Shown one piece after another: positions 1 to 12,423 of a DNA stretch of 64,000 nucleotides. The stretch spans positions 1 to 64,000 of the forward strand of contig NZ_JYJG01000059.1 in the NCBI RefSeq assembly GCF_000955955.1. The letters run 5' to 3'. The position numbers and the translations under genes are program-made. The notes under the pieces were generated by a model. It was not told the origin of the DNA. It made no database searches and was given only the letters and a program-made list of their open reading frames with translations. The stretch comes from Lentzea aerocolonigenes (lineage in GTDB: Bacteria; Actinomycetota; Actinomycetes; Mycobacteriales; Pseudonocardiaceae). How positions within the stretch are numbered: position 1 is the first letter of the stretch; every line of letters starts with the position of its first letter.

Positions 1-2
1 TC

Positions 3-659
3 GTGTCGCTGTGCACGGGCGCGTTCGTGCTCGCGGAAGCCGGACTGCTCGACGGCCTCAAGGCGACCACGCACTGGGCGCACACCGACGTGCTGGCCGA
101 GCGGTATCCACGAGTCCAAGTCGACCCGGACGTGCTGTACGTCGACAACGGCCAGGTGCTCACGAGTGCGGGCAAGGCGGCGGCGATAGACCTGAGCCTG
201 CACCTGATCCGCAGCGACCACGGCACCGCGACGGCCAACACGGCGGCACGGCGCTTGGTCGTGTCACCGCATCGCGACGGCGGGCAGGCGCAGTTCGTGC
301 TCGCACCGGTGCCGTCCGAGGAAGGTCACCCGCTGACAGAACTGTTCGGCTGGGCGAGCAAGCGCCTCGACCAGCCGTTGACGGTCGAGGACCTCGCGCG
401 TCAGGCGAACATGAGCTCGCGCCACCTCGCGAGACTTTTCAAGGCGGTGACAGGAACCACGCCACTCCAGTGGCTGCACGCGCAACGGATCCGGCGCGCC
501 CAGGAGTTGTTGGAGATGACCGACGACAGCGTCGACCAGATCGCCGAGTCGTCGGGAATGGGCACGGCCACGACGTTGCGCAGGCACTTCCACCGAACGG
601 TCGGTGTGCCACCGGACACATACCGCCGCACGTTCCGCCCGGTTGGTGGCCGCCACTAA
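3..659 (+). CDS. GlxA-family AraC-type transcriptional regulator (5' truncated)
   Basis: The 218 visible residues are the C-terminal part of a regulator that begins before the window. The first residues contain LCTGAF, which resembles the nucleophile-elbow region of DJ-1/PfpI (class I amidotransferase-like) domains. The domain continues to about residue 90. From about residue 110 there is a typical AraC double helix-turn-helix (LTVEDLARQANMSSRHLARLF, then a second HTH ending near HFHRTVGVPPDTYRRTF). This is the architecture of GlxA-type regulators, in which the DJ-1-like domain senses a ligand and is not an active enzyme. The permease follows after only 25 bases on the same strand, so that gene is a plausible target. 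The ligand cannot be read from sequence. Confidence 0.85.
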   Translation: MSLCTGAFVLAEAGLLDGLKATTHWAHTDVLAERYPRVQVDPDVLYVDNGQVLTSAGKAAAIDLSLHLIRSDHGTATANTAARRLVVSPHRDGGQAQFVLAPVPSEEGHPLTELFGWASKRLDQPLTVEDLARQANMSSRHLARLFKAVTGTTPLQWLHAQRIRRAQELLEMTDDSVDQIAESSGMGTATTLRRHFHRTVGVPPDTYRRTFRPVGGRH

Positions 660-684
660 CTGAGTCACGGGTTAGGTTGTCCGG

Positions 685-2094
685 ATGAGCAACGAACAGC
701 GCATCGGGGCGCGGGTGTTGCGGCGCAAGCCGATCGACCAGCTGACTCACCCTGGCAGCGAACTCAAGCGCACCATGGGTGTCGGTCACCTCACGATGAT
801 CAGCATCGGTGCCACGCTCGGCACCGGCATCTTCGTCGTGCTGGGGCAGGCGGTGCCGAAAGCCGGTCCCGGGATCGTGGTGTCGTTCGTCCTCGCCGGC
901 ATCACCGCGTTGTTCTCCGCGCTGTCGTACGCCGAGCTGGCCGGGCTCATCCCCGCATCCGGTTCCTCGTACTCCTACACCTACGCCACGCTGGGCGAGA
1001 TCGTCGCGTGGGTCTGCGGCTGGTGCCTCGTGCTGGAGTACGGGGTGTCGGTCGCGGCGGTCGCGGTCGGGTGGGGGCAGTACATCAACGAGCTGCTGCA
1101 CCTGGTGACAGGGCTGCGGATTCCGGACGTCCTGAGCCAGCCGCCGAGTGCGGGCGGCATCATCAACATCCCGGCCGTGCTGGTCGTGGCGCTCTCGATG
1201 CTGGTGCTGCTCGGCGGTTCCAAGGGCAGTGCGCGCACGAACACGATCCTGGTGTGGATCAAGGTCGGCTCGCTGCTGATGTTCTGCGCGGTCGCGTTCA
1301 CCGCGTTCAAGGCGGGCAACCTGCAGCCGCTGTTCCCGTTGGGGCTGGCAGGGATGAGCGCCGGTGCGGCCACGTTGTTCTTCTCCTACATCGGGTTCGA
1401 CGCCGCGTCGACCGCCGGCGAGGAGGCCAAGAACCCGCAGCGAGACCTGCCGCGCGCGATCATCCTGTCGCTGGTCATCATCACGGCCCTGTACTGCGCC
1501 GTCGCGCTGGCCGCGGTCGGTGCGATGCCGTGGCAGTCGTTCGAGGGCTCGGAGGCCGCGCTCAGCCGGGTGCTGACCGAGAACGTGAGCGGCGCGATCT
1601 GGCCGATCCTCCTGTCGATCGGTGCGGTGGTGGCAACGGCCTCCGTGGTCCTCACCGTCCTCTACGGACAGACGCGCATCCTGTACGCGATGTCCCGCGA
1701 CGGGCTGGTCCCGTCGATCTTCGCGAGGCTGAGCCGCAACGGCGTGCCTGTCGTGAACACGCTGGTCGTCGGTTCGTTCATCGCGGTGCTCGCCGCGTTC
1801 GTGTCGCTGGGCTCACTGGCCGACGTGACCAGCATCGGCACGCTCTTCGCGTTCGGCCTGGTCAACATCGCGGTGATCATCCTGCGCCGCACCGAACCGG
1901 ACCGCCAGCGGAGCTTCCGGGTGCCGTTCTCGCCGGTCACACCGTTGGTGGGGCTGGCGTTCTGCGTCTACATGATGTTCAGCCTCGGGCTCCCGTCGTG
2001 GATCGCGTTCATCGTCTGGATGGTGATCGGGTTCGTCATCTACTTCGGTTACAGCGTCAGGAAGGCACGTCTTGCGGTTCCAAGTGATCAGTGA
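685..2094 (+). CDS. APC-superfamily amino-acid permease (CAT-like)
   Basis: A 469-residue integral membrane protein with about 12 hydrophobic segments. The N-terminus has the APC signature (MISIGATLGTGIFVVLG, about residues 38-54) and a GEEAKNPQRDLPRAI motif near residue 245, typical of the cationic amino-acid transporter/YfnA branch. It should import or exchange an amino acid across the cytoplasmic membrane; cationic substrates are common in the branch but not proven here. The ATG start follows the regulator stop closely. Its 3' end overlaps the next gene by 23 bases, so permease, acetyltransferase and racemase probably form one operon handling an amino acid. Confidence 0.88.
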   Translation: MSNEQRIGARVLRRKPIDQLTHPGSELKRTMGVGHLTMISIGATLGTGIFVVLGQAVPKAGPGIVVSFVLAGITALFSALSYAELAGLIPASGSSYSYTYATLGEIVAWVCGWCLVLEYGVSVAAVAVGWGQYINELLHLVTGLRIPDVLSQPPSAGGIINIPAVLVVALSMLVLLGGSKGSARTNTILVWIKVGSLLMFCAVAFTAFKAGNLQPLFPLGLAGMSAGAATLFFSYIGFDAASTAGEEAKNPQRDLPRAIILSLVIITALYCAVALAAVGAMPWQSFEGSEAALSRVLTENVSGAIWPILLSIGAVVATASVVLTVLYGQTRILYAMSRDGLVPSIFARLSRNGVPVVNTLVVGSFIAVLAAFVSLGSLADVTSIGTLFAFGLVNIAVIILRRTEPDRQRSFRVPFSPVTPLVGLAFCVYMMFSLGLPSWIAFIVWMVIGFVIYFGYSVRKARLAVPSDQ

Positions 2095-2791
2095 CGTTCC
2101 CGGCATCGCCCGCGTCGCCGCGTACTACGCCGAGGTCTGGGAGACGACCGAGGACGTGCTGTCCACGGAGACGCTGCACTGCATCCGGCACGCGGGCGGC
2201 GCGACGATCGGGGCGTTCGAGGGCGACTCGCTCGTCGGCGCCACGACCGGACTCTTCTGCCCGGACGGGTCGGTGTACTCGATGATCGCGGCGGCGCGGT
2301 CCGGCGTCGGGCACTCGTTGAAGCTGGCGCAGAAGGACTGGGCGGCAGGCCTCGGCGCGAAGTCGATGCGTTGGACGTACGACCCGCTGGTGTCGCGCAA
2401 CGCCCGGTTCAACCTGGTCAAGCTCGGGGCGGTCGTCACCGAGTACACAGTGGACTTCTACGGGCCGATGCGCGACGGCGTGAACGACGGCGACGAGAGC
2501 GACCGTCTGACCGTGCAATGGGATCTCACCGGTGCTCGTGAGCCGCACGAGTCGGAGCCTTCGGGTGAGGTCACGGCGACGGCGCCGGACGGGGAACCGT
2601 TGGCACGCACGGACGGCGAACGGATCTGGTGCCGGGTGCCACGCGACATCGTGCAGGTGCGCAAGGAATCCGCGGCGTTGGCGCGCGAGTGGCGTCAGGC
2701 GGTTCGCGGCGTGTTCGTCGACGCCTTCTCGCGCGGCTATGTGGCGACGTCGATGTCCCGCGAGGGTTGGTACGAGTTGGAGCGCCGATGA
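2072..2791 (+). CDS. GNAT N-acyltransferase partnered with the racemase
   Basis: This 239-residue protein resembles the predicted GNAT acyltransferases (COG3375-like) that occur beside N-succinylamino-acid racemases. In the Geobacillus pathway such an enzyme N-succinylates D-amino acids before racemisation. The N-terminal half carries the GNAT-like core (GDSLVGATTGLFCPDGSVYSM, then GVGHSLKLAQKDWA near residue 75) and the C-terminal half is a family-specific extension. The TTG start at 2072 is chosen because an AGGAAGG ribosome-binding site lies six bases upstream; GTG at 2084 is the alternative. The stop overlaps the racemase start as ATGA, so the two are translationally coupled. Substrate and acyl donor are inferred from context. 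Confidence 0.75.
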   Translation: MRFQVISDVPGIARVAAYYAEVWETTEDVLSTETLHCIRHAGGATIGAFEGDSLVGATTGLFCPDGSVYSMIAAARSGVGHSLKLAQKDWAAGLGAKSMRWTYDPLVSRNARFNLVKLGAVVTEYTVDFYGPMRDGVNDGDESDRLTVQWDLTGAREPHESEPSGEVTATAPDGEPLARTDGERIWCRVPRDIVQVRKESAALAREWRQAVRGVFVDAFSRGYVATSMSREGWYELERR

Positions 2792-3888
2792 AGATCGAGC
2801 GGGTTGAGCTGTTGCACGTCGCGATTCCGCTGGTGTCGCCGTTCCGCACGTCGTTCGGGACGATGACGACGAAGGACACGTTCCTGCTGCGAGTCGTGAC
2901 GGACGCCGCCGAGGGCTGGTCGGAGTTCGCGGCCGACCCGGAACCGCTGTACTGCTCGGAGTTCGTCGGTGCGGCGGAACTGGTGCTGGACCAGCATCTC
3001 GTGCCGCGGGTGACGCCCGAGGTCACGGCTGCCGAGGTTCAGGCGAGAACTCATGCGATCAAGGGCCACCAGCTCGCCAAGGCGACGCTGGAGACCGCGA
3101 TCCTGGACGCCGAGCTGCGGTCGTACGGGATGTCGATCGGCACGTTCTTGGGCGCCACGGCCGCCAAAGTTCCCGCCGGGGTCTCGGTCGGCATCAAGAA
3201 CTCGATCCCCGAGCTCCTGGCGGACGTCGAGGGCTACCTTGCCGAGGGCTACGCGCGGATCAAGCTCAAGATCGAGCCCGGCTGGGACGTCGAACCGGTG
3301 CGGGCCGTGCGGGAACGGTTCGGCGACGTCCTGCTGCAGGTCGACGCCAACACCGCGTACACGCTTGCCGACGCCGAACACCTGCGGCGGCTCGACGAGT
3401 TCGACCTGCTGCTGGTGGAACAGCCACTCGAAGAGGACGACATCCGCGGCCACGCACTGCTCGCTCAACGCATCCGCACGCCGATCTGCCTCGACGAGTC
3501 GATCACGTCGGCGAAGGACGCGGCGACGGCGATCGCGTTGGACGCCTGCCGGGTCATCAACATCAAGCCCGCGCGGGTCGGCGGTTATCTGGAAGCGCGC
3601 AGGATCCACGACGTCGCGGTGGCGCACGGGATTCCGGTGTGGTGCGGCGGAATGCTGGAGACCGGCATCGGGCGCGGACCGAACCTCGCGCTGGCCGCGT
3701 TGCCCGGGTTCGTGCTGCCGGGCGACGTTTCCGCGTCACGCCGCTACTTCGCGGAGGACGTCACCGAGCCGTTCGAGCTGAAGGACGGCTTCATGCACGT
3801 GCCGACCGGGCCGGGCATCGGCATCGAGCCGATCCCGGAGACGCTCAAGCGCTTCACGACCGCGACGAACGTGCTCTACAGCGCCTGA
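2788..3888 (+). CDS. N-succinylamino-acid racemase / o-succinylbenzoate synthase family (enolase superfamily)
   Basis: A 366-residue enolase-superfamily protein of the MenC/NSAR subgroup. Catalytic landmarks are visible: the first lysine pair in RIKLKIEPGWD (about residue 160), metal ligands in LLQVDANTAYT, VEQPLEEDD and CLDESITS, and the second-side lysine in INIKPARVGG. Such enzymes either make o-succinylbenzoate for menaquinone or racemise N-succinylamino acids. Coupling to a GNAT acyltransferase and a permease, with no other men genes here, favours the racemase role, that is D- to L-amino-acid conversion. The deacylase that would finish that pathway is not in the window. The start is the ATG in the ATGA overlap with the GNAT gene. 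Confidence 0.85.
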   Translation: MKIERVELLHVAIPLVSPFRTSFGTMTTKDTFLLRVVTDAAEGWSEFAADPEPLYCSEFVGAAELVLDQHLVPRVTPEVTAAEVQARTHAIKGHQLAKATLETAILDAELRSYGMSIGTFLGATAAKVPAGVSVGIKNSIPELLADVEGYLAEGYARIKLKIEPGWDVEPVRAVRERFGDVLLQVDANTAYTLADAEHLRRLDEFDLLLVEQPLEEDDIRGHALLAQRIRTPICLDESITSAKDAATAIALDACRVINIKPARVGGYLEARRIHDVAVAHGIPVWCGGMLETGIGRGPNLALAALPGFVLPGDVSASRRYFAEDVTEPFELKDGFMHVPTGPGIGIEPIPETLKRFTTATNVLYSA

Positions 3889-4475
3889 AGCTCACGGGCC
3901 AGGTTGATCCGCGCGGCGGCGTCCCACAGCTGCCGCGCGGGTTCGGTCACGAACAGGTCCTCGCGGTCGAGCAGGGTCTTCAGCACTTTCGCCCGTCCCG
4001 CACGCCACTGCGAGTCGTCGTACTGCGCGTACTCCTGCCGCACGGCCTGGCTGTAGCGGTCGTAGTGCTCCGCTTCCGAACCGAGAATCGCCAGGTCGGC
4101 GTCGAGCAGCACGTGCGCGAGCGGGTCGTCGGACGAGTGCGTGATCGTGGCCAGCACCAACGACTCCACGCGAGCGATGTGGGCTTCTTCCAGCCCTGCC
4201 AGGCGTTCTCGTGCCCAGGCGGCGGACGCGCGTTCGTCGTCACCGGGCTGGCTGTCGTAGATCACGTCGTGCGCGCAGGCGGCCAACGCGAGGATCGCGC
4301 GTTCCTCGGCCGTGAACGCGAACACGTCGGCCAGCTCGGACGAGTCGCGGACGACGGACATCACGTGGAAGGTGTTGTGGTACGTCCGATGCGGCTCGGC
4401 GTAGCGCTCCATCAGGTCACCCGCGTCGGGTGCGCCACCGAGCGTGCGAACCGCGTCGTCCCAGATCCGTTTCAC
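3876..4475 (-). CDS. HD-domain metal-dependent hydrolase (COG4339-like)
   Basis: A 199-residue cytoplasmic protein with an HD-type metal-binding core: YHNTFHVMSV (about residues 35-45), ACAHDVIYD (about 72-80), and later ITHSSDD and DADLAILG. It resembles the predicted HD phosphohydrolases of unknown substrate common in bacteria. GTG at 4475 is chosen because it lies just after the stop of the upstream glycosyltransferase and has a GAGG-type site; a longer frame to 4535 would overlap that gene. It is convergent with the racemase and overlaps its end by 13 bases. Substrate unknown. Confidence 0.72.
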   Translation of the reverse strand: MKRIWDDAVRTLGGAPDAGDLMERYAEPHRTYHNTFHVMSVVRDSSELADVFAFTAEERAILALAACAHDVIYDSQPGDDERASAAWARERLAGLEEAHIARVESLVLATITHSSDDPLAHVLLDADLAILGSEAEHYDRYSQAVRQEYAQYDDSQWRAGRAKVLKTLLDREDLFVTEPARQLWDAAARINLARELQAL

Positions 4476-4485
4476 CGTGTCTGCC

Positions 4486-5568
4486 TCACTGAGCCAGTTC
4501 CTCCTCGACCACGTCTGCGGCGAACGCGCTGCCACCCGCCCGGTGAATCATCCGCTGCATGTCCTTCACCCGCGCGGAGATCGCGGAATCGGACGCGAGC
4601 TGACCCACCAACGAGCGCACGCCCTCCTCGGTCACGCTGTCGAGCAGCACGCCGAGCCCGAGCTCCTCGACGCGCTGGCCGTTCAGCCGCTGGTCGGTCA
4701 TGCGCGGCACGACGATCATCGGAACACCGTGGTGCAACGCCTCCGTGACGCCGGCCAGGCCGCCGTGCGTGATGAACACGCTCGCGTGCTCCAGCACCGC
4801 GAGCTGCGGGACGTCGTCGTGCGTCTCGACGTTCGGTGCGGGGTCCTCGATCTTGCCCTTTGTGACGAGGTGCCAGGGCATTCCGCGCGCCGCGTCCGCG
4901 CAGATCTGCGCGTCGATCGTCGAGAGCACGACGGGTGTGTCGCCCGGCGGCGTCCACGTGCCCTGGAAGTTCCGCTCGGTCAGGCACGGGCCGGCGAAGG
5001 AGAACCGCTCGTCGAACGTGTCGCCCTCGGGCTGGAACTCCCTGGGGAACAAGGCGATCCGGCGGCGTGCACCCGCGACGAACTCCGGCAGTGAGCAGCC
5101 GACGAACTCCTGGACCTTCGTGAAGAACCTGATGGCGTTGAGGTCGAACCCCCTGGCGGGCACCACGGCGGCGCCGAGCGACCAGTGCGCGTTGCTGGTC
5201 AGCAGGCTCTCGAGCAACAGGTTCGGCACCTCCAGGCGGCGTGCGATGACACCGCCGGCCCAGGCCGCGATGTCCCACAGCACGATGTCCGGCCGGTCGC
5301 GCCGGAACACGTCCTCCAGCTGGGGCAACGCCGACTCGGCCTCGGCGAGTGCGAGCTGCGCGGCTTCGTAGAGCGACTCCGGCAGGTCGTCGGGAAGCGT
5401 TGTCCCGCATGGAATCGCAGTCGCGCCGCACTCGGTGACGACGCCGGCGAACTGGGCGGGGACCGGGCAGCTCACGCGGTGGCCGCGGCGCACGAGCTCG
5501 GCGATCATCCCGAGCGCAGGGAGGACGTGTCCGCGCTCGGGCATGAGGAAGATCGCGATGTGCGCCAT
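4486..5568 (-). CDS. MGT-family glycosyltransferase (GT1, GT-B fold)
   Basis: A 360-residue GT-B glycosyltransferase of the macrolide-glycosyltransferase/UGT group. The N-terminus MAHIAIFLMPERGHVLPAL has the usual HVxP acceptor-domain motif. The C-terminal donor domain has FITHGGLAGVTEALHHGVPMIVVP and a following DQ dipeptide (residues about 260-290), which bind the nucleotide sugar. Such enzymes transfer UDP- or dTDP-sugars to small molecules, often macrolides or other xenobiotics, as a resistance or tailoring step. No biosynthetic genes surround it, so a standalone detoxification role is plausible but unproven. Confidence 0.85.
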   Translation of the reverse strand: MAHIAIFLMPERGHVLPALGMIAELVRRGHRVSCPVPAQFAGVVTECGATAIPCGTTLPDDLPESLYEAAQLALAEAESALPQLEDVFRRDRPDIVLWDIAAWAGGVIARRLEVPNLLLESLLTSNAHWSLGAAVVPARGFDLNAIRFFTKVQEFVGCSLPEFVAGARRRIALFPREFQPEGDTFDERFSFAGPCLTERNFQGTWTPPGDTPVVLSTIDAQICADAARGMPWHLVTKGKIEDPAPNVETHDDVPQLAVLEHASVFITHGGLAGVTEALHHGVPMIVVPRMTDQRLNGQRVEELGLGVLLDSVTEEGVRSLVGQLASDSAISARVKDMQRMIHRAGGSAFAADVVEEELAQ

Positions 5569-5593
5569 AGCTGAGATTAACGTTGTTCGATTC

Positions 5594-9420
<3,827 letters not shown>

Positions 9421-9447
9421 GCCGTTCAGTGTGTCAGGGTTGGTGTC

Positions 9448-10257
9448 ATGGTTGACCCGTTGCGCGATCCGGACGACCCGGAGCTGCTCGACCCGTACCA
9501 GTCGCGGTCGCTGGCGATCCTCGTCGAAGGGGCTCGGCTGGCGTCCGGCGCGGTGCGGTACGGCAAGGTCGGCCGGGTCGGGAGTGCGGCGGTGGTGATC
9601 AACCGCGAGAACCCGCTGCCGTCCGGGAACTTCGGCTGCGCGCTGGACGGGTCGTCGGTCGAGGTCGCGTCGACGTTGCTGCAGCTCGAGCAGACCTTCG
9701 CGGACGTGGGGCGGGCAGAGGCGGTTGTTTACGCGTCGCCGACGACCGTGGACGAGATCGAGGGGATCGCGGACGACTTCGGCTGGTACGCGGTCGAGGA
9801 GCTCCTGACCGTGGTCCATCGTGGGCGTGCTTCGGTGTCTGCGGAGGTCAGGCGGGCTGTCGACGCGGATCTGCCGGGGATCGTCGAGCTGCTGTCAGAC
9901 GAGTTGGTCGGCAACCGGGCGCGATTGGCCCGGTGGCTCGGGCATCGATTGGACGATCCGCGGTGTTTGTTGCTGGTGGTGGACGACGGCGATCGGATCG
10001 GCGGATTCGTGTCGGGGTTCGCCGAGCGCGGTGTGGGGTTGGTCGAGCAGTGCGTCGTACGTCCGGCGCGGCGGCGTCGGGGCGTAGGGCGGTCGTTGGT
10101 GGTGACTGCTGCTGCGGCTCTGCGTTCTGCTGGTGCTGGGTTGATCGCTGCGCAGGTGGACGAGGGGCCGGGGGAGCGGTTCGGCGAGGCTTGCGGGTTC
10201 GTCGCGGCCTACCCGGTGACGGCATATGTACGCAGAGTGGATGAGCTGCTCGACTGA
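9448..10257 (+). CDS. GNAT-family N-acetyltransferase
   Basis: A 269-residue protein with a C-terminal GNAT domain: RAVDADLPGIVELLSDE (about residue 137) begins it, and VVRPARRRRGVGRSLVVTA (about residue 208) is the acetyl-CoA binding motif A (RxxGxG/A). The N-terminal ~130 residues are a second, less obvious acyltransferase-like half. It is divergent from hrpB with only 27 bases between starts, so the two promoters must overlap or be leaderless. ATG at 9448 is the first sensible start after the shared intergenic region. Substrate unknown. Confidence 0.75.
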   Translation: MVDPLRDPDDPELLDPYQSRSLAILVEGARLASGAVRYGKVGRVGSAAVVINRENPLPSGNFGCALDGSSVEVASTLLQLEQTFADVGRAEAVVYASPTTVDEIEGIADDFGWYAVEELLTVVHRGRASVSAEVRRAVDADLPGIVELLSDELVGNRARLARWLGHRLDDPRCLLLVVDDGDRIGGFVSGFAERGVGLVEQCVVRPARRRRGVGRSLVVTAAAALRSAGAGLIAAQVDEGPGERFGEACGFVAAYPVTAYVRRVDELLD

Positions 10258-10307
10258 GTTATTTAGTTGCCGCGTGACATATCCTTAGCAGGGCTAAGGG
10301 AGGCTTT

Positions 10308-11594
10308 GTGCGCGAGCGGTTACCGGTCGAGGTCTGGGTTCTGGTCGCGGCGAGCTTCATCATCGCCATCGGGTTCGGGATCGTGGCGCCCGTGCTGCCG
10401 GTGTACGCGTTGTCGTTCGGCGTCGGCCACACCGCGGTTGCGGCTCTGATCAGCACTTTTGCGTTCGTTCGGCTTGCCTTCGCGCCCGTCAGCGGGCGGT
10501 TGGTCAACAAGTTCGGCGAGCCGCGCGTCTACATCGTCGGCATCCTGATCGTGGCCTTCGGCACCGCGTTGTCGGGCTTCTCGTCGAGCTATGCCGAGAT
10601 GCTTTCATGGCGTGCGTTGGCCGGTGTGGGCTCGACGATGTTCACCGTGGCCGCGCTGGGCCTCTTGATTCGCATCACACCGGCGCCCATGCGTGGCCGT
10701 GCGTCGGGGCTGTGGGCGGCGGGGTTCCTCGTCGGCAACGTGTGCGGGCCGATCGTCGGAGCCGGCCTGGTGCCGCTCGGGCTGTGGGTGCCGTTCGTGT
10801 CGTACGGCGCGATGCTGTGCCTCGCGGCGTTCGTGGTCTGGTTCTTCCTGCGCCGTTCGACTCTCGCTGCTCTCGACAAGACCAACACCGACGTGCCGAT
10901 GTCGGTGCGCGAGGCCGTGCAGCACCCGACTTACCGGGCCGCGCTGGCTTCCGGGTTCGCGAACGGCTGGGCCGTGTTCGGCGTGCGGATCTCGTTGGTG
11001 CCGGTGTTCGTCATCGAGGCGTTGCACCACAGCGCTGCCGTGGCGGGCATCTCGATGTCGGTGTTCGCGGCCGGCAACGCGTCGATGCTGTTCCTGTCCG
11101 GCAAGATCGCCGACACCCGCGGCCGCAAGCCGGTCGCCGTCGCCGGGTTGATCGTGAGCGGTCTTGCGACCGTGGCGATGGGCTTCTCCGGTGACATGTG
11201 GACGTTCATGGCCCTGTCGCTGGTCGCGGGCATGGGTGCCGGCCTGCTGAACCCGCCGCAGAACGCGGTGGTCGCGGACGTGATCGGGGCCAAGGGCAAG
11301 GGCGGTCCGGTTCTGGCGGGGTTCCAGATGGTGACCGACCTGGGCGCGATCATCGGTCCGATGTGCGCCGGGTTGCTGGCCGACTCGTTCGGCTTCGAAG
11401 CCTCGTTCGCCATCACCGGTTTGTCGCTGCTGCTCGCGGTCGGGTTCTGGGTCGTCGCGCCCGAGACCCTGCCCACACACGAGGAGGAGCACACGGCTGC
11501 TGCGGTCGCGCCTGAGTGCGGCTGCCTCGACGAAAGCGCCGAAATCCCGACCGGCGAACGCGTGGGCGGTAAGCCACGCCACCCAGAAGCGTGA
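10308..11594 (+). CDS. MFS drug/metabolite exporter
   Basis: A 428-residue membrane protein with 12 predicted segments of the major facilitator superfamily (DHA1-like). It has FGIVAPVLPVYAL in TM1, the loop 2-3 motif GRLVNKFGEPRVYI (the GxLaDrxGrkp position), and the equivalent GKIADTRGRKPVAVAG after the central loop. A cysteine-containing cytoplasmic tail (PECGCLDESAE) ends the protein. The GTG start has an AAGGGAGG ribosome-binding site. It probably exports a small molecule by proton antiport; no neighbour identifies the substrate. Confidence 0.85.
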   Translation: MRERLPVEVWVLVAASFIIAIGFGIVAPVLPVYALSFGVGHTAVAALISTFAFVRLAFAPVSGRLVNKFGEPRVYIVGILIVAFGTALSGFSSSYAEMLSWRALAGVGSTMFTVAALGLLIRITPAPMRGRASGLWAAGFLVGNVCGPIVGAGLVPLGLWVPFVSYGAMLCLAAFVVWFFLRRSTLAALDKTNTDVPMSVREAVQHPTYRAALASGFANGWAVFGVRISLVPVFVIEALHHSAAVAGISMSVFAAGNASMLFLSGKIADTRGRKPVAVAGLIVSGLATVAMGFSGDMWTFMALSLVAGMGAGLLNPPQNAVVADVIGAKGKGGPVLAGFQMVTDLGAIIGPMCAGLLADSFGFEASFAITGLSLLLAVGFWVVAPETLPTHEEEHTAAAVAPECGCLDESAEIPTGERVGGKPRHPEA

Positions 11595-11640
11595 TTGCGT
11601 ACTCAGCTTTCTTTTAGTTTGTGTCGCTACCCTCGTTGCC

Positions 11641-12423
11641 GTGGGTGGAGCAGAGCGCAGTGCGCGGAAGAAGAAGCAGGCCGCGCGTGCGGTGGCCCAG
11701 GCTCGGACTTCTGGTTCCGACCGGACCAAGGTGATCGCCGGCATCGCCGTGGTGGCGGTGCTCGCGCTGGCCGTCATCGGCTACGTCGTCTTCCAGCAGA
11801 TGAAGCCGTCCACGTCCGCGACCGGAGCGATCCCGCAGACCTCGCCCGACCACATCATCTCGGCGCCTGCCGTGCGCGACGGCAACACCGTGCTGGTCGG
11901 CAAGGACACCGCTACCGTCACGGTCGACGTGTACGAGGACTTCCTGTGCCCGATCTGCGGCACGTTCGAGAAGACCTACGGCACCCAGATCAAGACCGCC
12001 GTCGAGGACGGCAAGGTCAAGATCCGCTACCACGTCCTGCCGATGCTGGACCGCCTCTCGAAGCCCGCGGGCTACTCCTCGCTGTCGGCCAACGCGGGCC
12101 TGTGCGTGGCCGACGAGGGCAAGTTCAACGAGTTCCACGGGGCGCTGTTCAGCTTCCAGCCGGAGGAAGGCGAAGCGGGCTACACCGCGGACCAGCTCAT
12201 CCAGCTCGGCAAGGACCTCGGCATCACGTCGTCCGGGTTCGAGTCCTGCGTGCGCAACAACACCTACAAGTCCTCGTTGGACGAACTGATGACTCAGACC
12301 AGCAACGACCCCGTTCTGAAGGACCCCGAGACGGGCCGCTTCCGCGGCACGCCCAGCGTCGCCTCGGGTGGCAAGCTCGTCGACCTCGACAACAAGAACT
12401 GGTTGTCCGACCTGACTAAGTAA
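11641..12423 (+). CDS. Membrane-anchored DsbA-like thiol-disulfide oxidoreductase
   Basis: A 260-residue protein with a basic cytoplasmic N-terminus (SARKKKQAARA), a single membrane anchor (about residues 30-52) and an extracytoplasmic thioredoxin-fold domain of the DsbA/Thioredoxin_4 type. The active-site motif is CPIC in YEDFLCPICGTFEKTYG, and a cis-proline region GTPSVASGGK lies near the C-terminus. Actinobacterial proteins of this kind act in disulfide formation of exported proteins. It is convergent with paaK and overlaps its end by 8 bases. Confidence 0.88.
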   Translation: MGGAERSARKKKQAARAVAQARTSGSDRTKVIAGIAVVAVLALAVIGYVVFQQMKPSTSATGAIPQTSPDHIISAPAVRDGNTVLVGKDTATVTVDVYEDFLCPICGTFEKTYGTQIKTAVEDGKVKIRYHVLPMLDRLSKPAGYSSLSANAGLCVADEGKFNEFHGALFSFQPEEGEAGYTADQLIQLGKDLGITSSGFESCVRNNTYKSSLDELMTQTSNDPVLKDPETGRFRGTPSVASGGKLVDLDNKNWLSDLTK

